This document shows, piece after piece, positions 33,876 to 40,965 of a DNA stretch of 43,871 nt (its first letter is position 1; each line of letters starts with the position of its first letter). The position numbers and the translations under genes were made by a program. This DNA is from Planctomycetota bacterium (lineage in GTDB: Bacteria > Planctomycetota > Phycisphaerae > UBA1845). The stretch lies in assembly GCA_016860685.1 (NCBI GenBank), contig BOJX01000014.1:1-43871 (forward strand), in the 5' to 3' direction. The notes under the pieces are model-generated. The model did not search any database, was not told the origin of the DNA, and was given only the letters and a program-made list of their open reading frames with translations.

Positions 33876-34889
33876 ATGAGACAGGTGAGCACACGCGTAC
33901 TCTCGTTCACGGCTGGCGGCTGGGCCCCGGCGGCGGCGCTCATCCTCGTGATCACCCTCGGGCTCGTCTTTCATGGCAAGGGAGCGTATTTCAACTGGGA
34001 CACCCACCGCGACGCGATGCGGCAGGCGTCCGTTTACGGCATCCTCGCGTGCGGCATGACCGCGGTGATCCTCGCAGGCGGGATCGACCTGTCCGTCGGA
34101 AGCGTGTTGGCGCTGGTGTCGGTGGCGTTCTCGATGATGAGCCTTCATCGGCAAGGCAGCGCCGCGATAACGATCCCCGCGGCCTTGATGATCGGCGCGG
34201 CCTGCGGCGGTGTCAGCGGTGCGCTCATCGCATTCGGGCGGATTCAGCCCTTCATCGTCACGCTGGCGATGATGGTCGCCGCGCGCGGACTGGCGAAGGC
34301 GCTGTGCGGCGGCGTCAAGGTCTCCCGCTACATTCAGGACGCGGACGGGCGGTACATTGCGCTGCCCGTTCCCGAGGCGTTCTCACGCATCGACGCCCGC
34401 TTGCTCGGAGGAAACATCGCCGTCGTCACGGTCATTTTTCTGGCGTGCGTCCTCGTATGTCATGGGGCGTTGACTCGAACGACCTGGGGCCGGCGCGTCT
34501 ACGCCCTGGGAGGGAATGAGGAAGCCTCACGCCTGTCGGGCGTCCCGACGCGGATGATGAAAGTCTCCGTCTACGCCCTCAGTGGGGCGTGCGCTGCCGT
34601 GGCCGGAATCTGCCAGGCCGCCCAGCTTCAGCAAGGCGACCCGGAGGACGGCGCGGGGTACGAGTTGTCGGCGATTGCGATGGTGGTGATCGGCGGAACC
34701 AGTTTGTCGGGCGGGCGCGGCGGCGTCGGGCTGACCCTGATCGGCGTGCTCATCGTCGGGTACATCGAAAAGATTCTCAGCATCAACAACGTGCCCGAAT
34801 ACGCCCGACTGATGTTCACCGGCGCGATCATCCTCGCCGCGGTGCTCTTTCAGCGGCGCTGGCGTCCGGATTCCGACGGTCGAGGATGA
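33876..34889 (+). CDS. Sugar-type ABC transporter permease (RbsC-like), without partner genes
   Basis: 337 residues with about nine hydrophobic spans. The family signatures are GMTAVILAGGIDLSVGSVLAL (60-80), IQPFIVTLAMMVAARGL, GRRVYALGGNEEASRLSGV, and VVIGGTSLSGGRGGVG. This is the BPD_transp_2 family of ribose, xylose and autoinducer-2 importers. Such permeases normally sit beside an ATPase (RbsA) and a solute-binding protein (RbsB). Neither is in the 96 bp upstream or downstream of this gene. No Shine-Dalgarno sequence is clear. Confidence 0.9.
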   Translation: MRQVSTRVLSFTAGGWAPAAALILVITLGLVFHGKGAYFNWDTHRDAMRQASVYGILACGMTAVILAGGIDLSVGSVLALVSVAFSMMSLHRQGSAAITIPAALMIGAACGGVSGALIAFGRIQPFIVTLAMMVAARGLAKALCGGVKVSRYIQDADGRYIALPVPEAFSRIDARLLGGNIAVVTVIFLACVLVCHGALTRTTWGRRVYALGGNEEASRLSGVPTRMMKVSVYALSGACAAVAGICQAAQLQQGDPEDGAGYELSAIAMVVIGGTSLSGGRGGVGLTLIGVLIVGYIEKILSINNVPEYARLMFTGAIILAAVLFQRRWRPDSDGRG

Positions 34890-34962
34890 CCCGGAACAGA
34901 CAAGGCGCAATTCATCGCTGCGCGGTTCTTAACCGACTCTCTGGTGTTCGCCGCCTGCATCA

Positions 34963-34992
34963 GGATCGCACTGCATGAATGCACACGCGATC
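34963..34992. terminator. Hairpin between convergent permease and aminotransferase genes
   Basis: GATCGC...TGCAT pairs with ATGCA...GCGATC around a short loop. It lies between two convergent genes and could stop transcription from either side, but there is no T run on either strand. Confidence 0.35.
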
Positions 34993-35041
34993 TCCCGCGC
35001 CTTGATCGATCGGAACCGGGGAGACCTCCGGCGGGCGTCTC

Positions 35042-35941
35042 TTACACCACCGCAACGCCTTCCGTCTCGGTCAACCGTCGAAACAGCGCGCTCAGGCGCG
35101 CCGTCATCGGCCCCGGACACCCCCCTGCGATCGTCCGCCCGTCCACGGCCACCACCGGCGCCAGCTCCCCCATCGTCCCCGTGCAGAACATCTCGTCCGC
35201 CCGGTACACCTCCGTCAGCGACATGTCGCGGACTTCGTGCGCGATGCCGTGCAGCCGGCACAGATCCAGCACCGTCGCCCGCGTGATCCCCTCCGGGCAG
35301 GCCACGGTGCGCGGCGTCACGACCACGTCCGCGTACACGATGAACACATGCGTCGCGTTCGTCTCCGCGACGAACCCACGCGGGTCCAGCATCAGCGCGT
35401 CGTCCGCGCCGGCGCGGGTCGCCTCGATTTTCGCCAGGATGGACTGGATCAGGTTGCAGTGATGAATCTTCGGATCGAGGCAATCCGGCGGAAACCGTCG
35501 CACGCTGCTCGTCGCCAGCGTGACGCCCGACTTGTCGTACACCGGCGGTTTGTGCTCGGCGAGGATGATGAGCGTTGGTCCGGCCGTGTTCAGCCGTGGG
35601 TCCATCCCGCTGGTGTACTTCACGCCGCGGCTCAGCGTCAGGCGGATGTGAACGCCGTCCGTCATCCCGTTCGCCGCCAGCGTCCGACGAAGCTGCTCGA
35701 CGATCTCCTCATCCGTCGGAACGCTCGCAAAGGCCAGCGCCTTCGCCGATCCGCGTAACCGCGCCAGATGCTCGTGCAGCTTGAAGATGCGCCCCTGATA
35801 CAGGCGCAGCCCTTCCCACACCGCGTCCCCGCCCTGCACCGCGGAGTCAAACGGACTGACCCCGGCCTCGTCCCGGTGTACGAGGCGGCCGTTGATGTTG
35901 ACGATCAGATCACGGTTTCGTGCGTCATAAGTCTGAAGCAT
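35042..35941 (-). CDS. ilvE: Class IV (branched-chain type) aminotransferase
   Basis: 299 residues of the fold type IV PLP enzymes. GGDAVWEGLRLYQGRIFKLHEHLARL (about 37-62) is the family's N-terminal block. The PLP-binding lysine is Lys158 in CLDPKIHHCNLIQSILAK. FVAETNATHVFIV (190-202) and TGTMGELAPVVAVDGR also match. It probably transaminates leucine, isoleucine and valine with 2-oxoglutarate, but D-amino acid or 4-amino-4-deoxychorismate activity cannot be excluded from sequence. It stands alone, convergent with the permease. Confidence 0.85.
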   Translation of the reverse strand: MLQTYDARNRDLIVNINGRLVHRDEAGVSPFDSAVQGGDAVWEGLRLYQGRIFKLHEHLARLRGSAKALAFASVPTDEEIVEQLRRTLAANGMTDGVHIRLTLSRGVKYTSGMDPRLNTAGPTLIILAEHKPPVYDKSGVTLATSSVRRFPPDCLDPKIHHCNLIQSILAKIEATRAGADDALMLDPRGFVAETNATHVFIVYADVVVTPRTVACPEGITRATVLDLCRLHGIAHEVRDMSLTEVYRADEMFCTGTMGELAPVVAVDGRTIAGGCPGPMTARLSALFRRLTETEGVAVV

Positions 35942-36311
35942 GATCCGGAAAGGTATCCACGTCCCCTGACATCAGCGAACTCGGGATCCGCGCGGCACAC
36001 TTCCCCGCGTCTTGTCGGAAAACGCGCAACGCTCATTCAGGAGGACTCCTTAGAATCACCCCGCTCAACCAACGTCAGGCGTTCACCCTAACCCCTGACG
36101 ATCCGAAATGCTGTTACCCCGCCGAACCCGCTGCCGCGGCTGACGGTGGACAAGCCTGACTCGCGCCACCCGTGACACCACCGATTCCTGAGGGGTCTGG
36201 TACAGGAGTTGCCCGGAAGTGCGGCGGGGTGAAGCGGATGCGGCGGACTCCGAAAGCAGGAGCCGGCTCAAATCCGCACGGATCAACCCCGGAAAGCGGG
36301 AGGGTACGAAC
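35942..36311. other. 370 bp divergent intergenic region
   Basis: It separates the aminotransferase from the CBS gene. A 7 bp inverted repeat, CGTCAGG/CCTGACG, lies at 36073-36100. A frame is open upstream of the CBS gene from 36219 but has no conserved text. No convincing promoter or RNA was seen. Confidence 0.4.
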
Positions 36312-36959
36312 ATGTTTGTCGCCGATTACATGACCTCGAACGTCGTCGTCGTCAGTTCGGAAAGCCCCCTCGCCGTCGCCGCCGATCTGATGGCGCGTCG
36401 GCGCATTCATCACCTGCCGGTGCTCGATCCCGCCGGCCGCCTGGTGGGCATCCTCAGCGACCGGGACATCCGCTCCGCCGTCGGGTTTGATCGAACGCTT
36501 TCCGACAAACTGAAGGTCTGCGAGGCGATGACCCACGACCCGATTACGATCACCCCCGTCGCCGGGCTGGACGAAGCCCTCGAGATTCTCGCAGAAGGGC
36601 GGTTCGGCGCCCTTCCGGTGGTTGAAGGAGGCGACGCCGAGAATCCGCGCCTCGTCGGCATCCTCACCACCGTGGATCTCCTGCGCGCCTTGCGGAACCT
36701 GCTTGGTCTCGACATCCCGGGACGCCGCCTCGAAGTCGCCCTCCCGCAAGGCTGCGGTGATCTGGCCCGCGTCTTCAAAACCCTCAGCGAGGGCGGATAC
36801 CCGATCCTCTCCGCCGTCGCCTCGCACCTTCGGACCGATGGACGCGAGCCTTCCCTTTACCTCCGGGTTCCCGAGGATGCTCCGCGCGGCCTGGAGCGAA
36901 GCCTGGAACGCGCCACGGCCATCCTGCTTCACGCCGAACCGCCGCGCCGGCGAAGCTGA
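36312..36959 (+). CDS. CBS domain pair protein with ACT-like C-terminus (AcuB-like)
   Basis: 215 residues. The first CBS module (about 1-58) reads MFVADYMTSNVVVVSSESPL... IHHLPVLDPAGRLVGILSDRDI, the second (about 70-130) MTHDPITITPVAGLDEALEIL...GALPVVEG. A region of about 75 residues with an ACT-like beta-alpha pattern follows. GGGAGG lies 8 bases before the ATG. CBS pairs bind adenine nucleotides and sense energy or ligand state; the target is not evident. No acetoin genes are near, so the AcuB likeness is structural only. Confidence 0.88.
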   Translation: MFVADYMTSNVVVVSSESPLAVAADLMARRRIHHLPVLDPAGRLVGILSDRDIRSAVGFDRTLSDKLKVCEAMTHDPITITPVAGLDEALEILAEGRFGALPVVEGGDAENPRLVGILTTVDLLRALRNLLGLDIPGRRLEVALPQGCGDLARVFKTLSEGGYPILSAVASHLRTDGREPSLYLRVPEDAPRGLERSLERATAILLHAEPPRRRS

Positions 36960-37159
36960 CCGGCGGAGTCGGTGCTTCCGGCATTTTCGCCACCGCCCGG
37001 CAGGTCCGCGCGATTCCGCAGCCGGCGCCGCTCTTGAAATACGCCTGAAGTTTCCGAAGTTATAAGGGGATGGAATCGGCGCCAGGCCGGATTTGAACCG
37101 CGGGCAGCGTTGTCCGACGGCGGGCCGGGATGCCTAGTTCATATCAGGAGAATTGAAAC

Positions 37160-37798
37160 ATGAAGAACCGTTTCGGAATGCTCGTCCTGGGGTTAGGCTC
37201 GTTGGTCGTCGCTGGATACGCCGCCGCTCAGGCGACCGCGGAGAAGAAGGCCCCCGCCGCCGCAACCCCGGCTGCGGAGATCGGCAAGCCCGCGCCCGAC
37301 TTCAAGCTCAAGGACACGGACGGCAAGGAGTACACCCTCTCCAGCCTCAAGGGCAAGGTCGTCGTCCTGGAGTGGACGAATCACACCTGCCCCTTTGTCG
37401 TCTATCATCAGGGCGAAGCCAGGACGATGCAGAAGTCGTTCGAGACCTTCAAGGGCAAGGACGTGGTCTGGCTTGCGATCGACTCCAGCTACTACTGCGA
37501 GGAGAAAAAGGCCGGAATTCAGCAGTGGATCAAGGATAAGGGCATCAATTACCCGATCCTGCTCGACGCCTCCGGTCAGACCGGTAAGGCCTACGGCGCC
37601 AAGACCACCCCGCACATGTTCGTCATCGACAAGAACGGCGTCCTCGCCTACGCGGGCGCGATCGACGACAACCCGCGCAAGGACAAGACCAACCCGCGCA
37701 ACTACGTCATCGAAGCCGTCAACGCGGCGCTCGCCGGTGAGACCGTGCAGACGGCCAGCACCGATCCTTACGGGTGCAGCGTCAAGTACAAGCAGTAA
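37160..37798 (+). CDS. Secreted redoxin-family (thioredoxin-fold) protein
   Basis: 212 residues with signal peptide MKNRFGMLVLGLGSLVVAGYAAAQA and an Ala/Pro-rich linker to residue 40. The redoxin domain follows: IGKPAPDFKLKDTDGKEYTLSSLKGK, then EWTNHTCPFVVYH with the likely reactive Cys77, and KTTPHMFVIDKNG with the cis-Pro. A second Cys (113) and a conserved-looking C-terminal DPYGCSVKYK (Cys206) are present, but no CxxC. It may act as a peroxiredoxin-like or thiol-disulfide protein in the periplasm. GGAG lies 10 bases upstream of the ATG. Confidence 0.88.
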   Translation: MKNRFGMLVLGLGSLVVAGYAAAQATAEKKAPAAATPAAEIGKPAPDFKLKDTDGKEYTLSSLKGKVVVLEWTNHTCPFVVYHQGEARTMQKSFETFKGKDVVWLAIDSSYYCEEKKAGIQQWIKDKGINYPILLDASGQTGKAYGAKTTPHMFVIDKNGVLAYAGAIDDNPRKDKTNPRNYVIEAVNAALAGETVQTASTDPYGCSVKYKQ

Positions 37799-37855
37799 CC
37801 GGCTCGGGCGGCGTCTTGTGGAAACGCAGTGACGCAACGAGCCTAACGTGACTTC

Positions 37856-37897
37856 GGACGCGCCGTGCAGCATTAACGTGTGCGGCGCGTCCCTTTC
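37856..37897 (+). terminator. Intrinsic terminator after the redoxin gene
   Basis: GGACGCGCCG (37856-37865) pairs with CGGCGCGTCC (37883-37892). Four more pairs extend inward to a 9-base loop. CTTTCATTTTC follows. The strong GC stem 58 bases past the stop fits termination, although the T tract is broken. Confidence 0.65.
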
Positions 37898-38248
37898 ATT
37901 TTCACGCAACTCCGGGAACCACGGTGCGGGAATCGGGCAGGAGGGGGCCTCGCGGCCCCCGTCCTCTCACTCCACCGGACGTACTCAGCATATCCGGCGG
38001 GTTCCTTCAGTGTTGCAATGCGGCATGTCGCGCGGTGAGGTTGAGAAGGCCTTGCCGCGCGAAACACTCCTCGGACAGCGCTTCTTTCGCCGCCGGCCTG
38101 GCATCCGGTTTCTGTGCGTCGAGTCCGAGTTTTGGCCGTCAGCTTCCTTCAGATTCCGCCTCACGGCGGAAACCCTTGCTCGGCCTGGCGGTTCCGGTCA
38201 TCACGGCCCGCAGAGGACGTGCACCTCCAACAGTCACGACATGCCTGA
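37898..38248. other. Intergenic stretch without a supported gene
   Basis: It contains a strong hairpin (GGGGGCC TCGC GGCCCCC, about 37944-37961) of unknown role. Several short frames exist on both strands, none with family features. Confidence 0.45.
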
Positions 38249-38285
38249 CAAACAAAAAGCGGGGCAGGTCGTCGACCCGCCCCGC
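38249..38285 (-). terminator. Intrinsic terminator of the LNR exported protein gene
   Basis: On the minus strand GCGGGGCGGGTC pairs with GACCTGCCCCGC (one mismatch) around GAC and is followed by TTTTTGTTTG. It lies about 190 bases beyond the stop of the exported protein gene, with repeat copy D between. Confidence 0.75.
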
Positions 38286-38344
38286 CAATTCTCCTTGTTC
38301 TTGACGCTGACGCCTGACCGAGCCCCGCCCGCAAAACGTTCTCA

Positions 38345-38406
38345 CAAAACCGAGCTGCCCCCCTTCCTTCGACGTCACGCCGCGACATCAAGGATCAGGA
38401 AACGCT
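38345..38406 (+). repeat. Dispersed palindromic repeat family 1, copy D
   Basis: This is the most diverged copy. CAAAACCGAG and TTCGACGTCACGCCGCGACATCAAGG retain the hairpin, while the GC-rich left flank has changed to CTGCCCCCC. It falls within the 3' untranslated part of the exported protein transcript. Confidence 0.75.
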
Positions 38407-38472
38407 CTTTGACTTTGCGGACGCCTTCGGGGTTTTGACCCCTTTCCCGACCTTACCCTCGCCCGGTTGCGA

Positions 38473-40689
38473 TCAGCCGCGGAAACGCCGGCGGCGCAGG
38501 CCGTACCAGCCCAGCCCCAGCCACAACGCCTCGACGAACCCGAGCGTCCCGCACGGCGCGCCGCCGCGGCATCCGCCGTTTCCGCCGTCGCCGCCCGTGT
38601 TGTCGTTCGCGTTGCCGCTCGTGTTGTCGTTTTCGTTGTCGTTATCGTTACCCTGCCCCGGAGGCTCGTCCACCGGCCGCACGATCACATGCAGCGTGGC
38701 CGTGAAACCCCGGAACGTCGCCGTGATGTCGGCCTCGCCCTCGGACACGCCCGACAGGACGCCGTTGTTCAGCACCGTCGCGACGCTCTCGTCGCTCGAC
38801 GTGAACGAGCTTTCGTCAGACGACTGAAGGTTCTCGACGATCGAGCCGTCGCAGTTGACCCCGAGGAGGACGAGTTGAATGTCCTCATCCTCGTCGATCG
38901 TCAGGTTGTCCACCGCGAAGCGGACCGAATCAAGAACCACAACGTCGTCCTCACACTCGCCCGGCTCATCCACCAGCGCCACCGTCGCCACCGCGATTTC
39001 GGTCACCCCGTCGTTCTCAATTGTGATCGTCGCCTGACCGTCGGAGATCGGCGTGACCAGACCGTCCGCGCTGACGGTGACGACGCCGTCGGTGTCGACG
39101 TTGTACGTCGTGCCGCTGGCGGCGAGCGTCAGGTCGCGGCGGGCGTTGTTCGAGAAGACGCCGAGGACGCGCAGTTGCACGCGCCCGTTGGCGCTGGTGA
39201 TCGTGAACGCATCCGGGTTGACGATCAGATCCTCGAGCGTGACCTCCGGCGGGGCTTCGCTGACGGTCGCCGACGCGCTGGCGGAGACCGCGCCGTTGGT
39301 CGCCGTGACCGTGCCGGCGCCTTCCGCCGCTCCGGTGACGAGACCGTCCGCCGTGACCGTCACCACGTCGCCCGCCTGCGTGTACGTCGTTCCGGTGCTC
39401 GCCGCGGTCAGGTCGCGGACCGATCCGTCCGAGAAGGTTCCGGTGACGACGAGCTGCTGCGTTCCGCCGACCTCGATCTCAAACGACGGTGGCGTGATCG
39501 CCAGCTGCGTCAGCACCGCGCCGCCCCCGCCTCCGCCGCCTCCGCCCCCCCCGCCGCCGCCGTCGCAGTCGCCGCCGTCAAAGTTGCAATCCGCGTTGTT
39601 GCACGCGGGATCGCAGACCCCGTCGCCGACGTTCTCAACCGGACAGCCGGGCGCGCACTCGTCCGGCGAGCACGTGATCGTCAAAGCGCCCTTGCCGAGG
39701 CTGCCCGCGAAACTGCCTACGCGGATCAGGTAGGCGGTGCCCACCGTCGTCTCCAGCGTCACGCGCGACTGCAATCCGCAGACGTCGTCATTGCACGCCA
39801 GCGTCTCGCCCGAATCCGCCGGACACGTCTCGCCGTAAACCGCGAGTCTCGTGTCCGCATCGCTGCCGCAAAGCTCGATCGTCAGCGTGCCGTCGCAGGT
39901 CGACGTATACGAGTACCAGATGTCGTTGGCGATCTGGGCGTTGTTGCAGCAGAAGTCGCAGCCCGGTTCCTCAAAGCCTTCCGTCGTCGCGTTGACGACG
40001 TCGAACTCGGTCGAACCGTCGGTGACCGCGATCGCCGTGTCGCAGGTGTCGTTGTCCGGGGTCGCGCCGCCCTCAACCGCGATCGTCAGCGCCCCGCCCT
40101 TTACGTTGCCGAGGGGCAGGCGGAACGTCTTCGGCGACGTGAACCGCGCCAGGAATCGCACGCCCTGATCCGTCCGGTTCGGGTCGCCGGTGTCGCGCCG
40201 CGTCGCGTCGATCGTATCCGTGTCGTTCACCGTGGCCGTCATTCGCGCCACGCGCACCGGGTCGCCGTCCAGCGCGACGATGAAGCGCGGGTCCACGTCA
40301 TCGTCGATGTCGCCGTCGCCGTCATCATCCTGCTCCAGGTTGGCGTAGTCCGCGCTGACCCGTCCGGGGAAAAGACTGGCGTCCCTGAAATACAAAGCGT
40401 CGGACAGGATCCCTGTGTCCTGCAAGCGCCACTCGAAGTCGGAGAGGACAATGCCAGCGCCCGTATCCGTGAAATCAAACTGGAGGCTGCGCAGGTTGAA
40501 GAGGGGGTTATCCACGCCGGACGACGACAGAAGCACGTCGACGAACACTTCGGTTCCAGCCGGAACCGGATCGACGATTTCGTTCCCGCCGCCGTCCACC
40601 GCCCGCAAGGTCACCACGATGTCAGCCTGCACCACGCTCGCTGCAAGCCCGAACGTCAACAACACCCCCGCCGTCTTCCGGATTGACAT
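38473..40689 (-). CDS. Large exported modular protein with Notch-type LNR, Ig-like repeats and C-terminal sorting tail
   Basis: 738 residues; GGAGG precedes the ATG. The signal peptide ends near VVQA (22). Residues 23-205 are a beta-rich, cohesin-like module with an acidic DDDGDGDIDDD loop (121-131). Residues 212-340 form a Cys-rich module ending VGTAYLIRVGSF...LTITC, common in planctomycete surface proteins. CPVENVGDGVCDPACNNADC and FDGGDC (349-375) match a Lin-12/Notch repeat with six Cys and calcium-binding Asp/Asn. Fourteen Gly follow (377-390), then three BIG2-like Ig domains (391-478, 481-572, 585-670), an Asn/Asp linker (680-697), and a tail with CRGGAPCG, a hydrophobic span and RRRRFRG. 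The tail suggests cell-surface sorting. It probably mediates adhesion or matrix contacts. Confidence 0.85.
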   Translation of the reverse strand: MSIRKTAGVLLTFGLAASVVQADIVVTLRAVDGGGNEIVDPVPAGTEVFVDVLLSSSGVDNPLFNLRSLQFDFTDTGAGIVLSDFEWRLQDTGILSDALYFRDASLFPGRVSADYANLEQDDDGDGDIDDDVDPRFIVALDGDPVRVARMTATVNDTDTIDATRRDTGDPNRTDQGVRFLARFTSPKTFRLPLGNVKGGALTIAVEGGATPDNDTCDTAIAVTDGSTEFDVVNATTEGFEEPGCDFCCNNAQIANDIWYSYTSTCDGTLTIELCGSDADTRLAVYGETCPADSGETLACNDDVCGLQSRVTLETTVGTAYLIRVGSFAGSLGKGALTITCSPDECAPGCPVENVGDGVCDPACNNADCNFDGGDCDGGGGGGGGGGGGGGAVLTQLAITPPSFEIEVGGTQQLVVTGTFSDGSVRDLTAASTGTTYTQAGDVVTVTADGLVTGAAEGAGTVTATNGAVSASASATVSEAPPEVTLEDLIVNPDAFTITSANGRVQLRVLGVFSNNARRDLTLAASGTTYNVDTDGVVTVSADGLVTPISDGQATITIENDGVTEIAVATVALVDEPGECEDDVVVLDSVRFAVDNLTIDEDEDIQLVLLGVNCDGSIVENLQSSDESSFTSSDESVATVLNNGVLSGVSEGEADITATFRGFTATLHVIVRPVDEPPGQGNDNDNENDNTSGNANDNTGGDGGNGGCRGGAPCGTLGFVEALWLGLGWYGLRRRRFRG

Positions 40690-40775
40690 ATGCTTTGCCT
40701 CCACGGAACTGAAACAAACCCGCCGACGATCCGCGCAAAGCGCGGTGGCGACCCGCCGGTCGTGGTTTTGTTATC

Positions 40776-40796
40776 GGTCCGGAATGATTCCGGACC
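40776..40796. promoter_or_regulatory. 21 bp palindrome upstream of the LNR exported protein gene
   Basis: GGTCCGGAAT and ATTCCGGACC flank a single central base: perfect dyad symmetry. It lies 87 bases before the gene start, a plausible site for a dimeric regulator. It is not followed by a T run on either strand. Confidence 0.45.
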
Positions 40797-40855
40797 CCAG
40801 ACCAAGTTTATCGGAACAACCCGCCTCTCACAACCGCCCCGAACCGCCTGACGTG

Positions 40856-40871
40856 CCCCCCCCCCCCCCCC
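40856..40871. repeat. Homopolymer of 16 C
   Basis: Sixteen consecutive C (G on the coding strand of the exported protein gene) stand 167 bases upstream of its start and about 95 bases beyond the stop of the E1 alpha gene. Confidence 0.9.
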
Positions 40872-40965
40872 AGCGGCCTGATTCCGGGACGTACCCTCAA
40901 ACCTAGGACGTCGAAAGCGTCCGGTCTACCCCACGATCGCGGCCGATCAATTCGACCGACAGCTT

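Noticed and set aside
37034-37066. TTGAAA and TATAAG as a promoter for the redoxin gene
   Set aside because: The spacing of 21 bases is too long for a standard promoter, and no extended -10 is present.
38467-40686. Plus-strand frame of 739 codons opposite the LNR protein
   Set aside because: Composition is a mirror of the Asp/Val/Thr-rich gene on the other strand; no signal peptide or domain.
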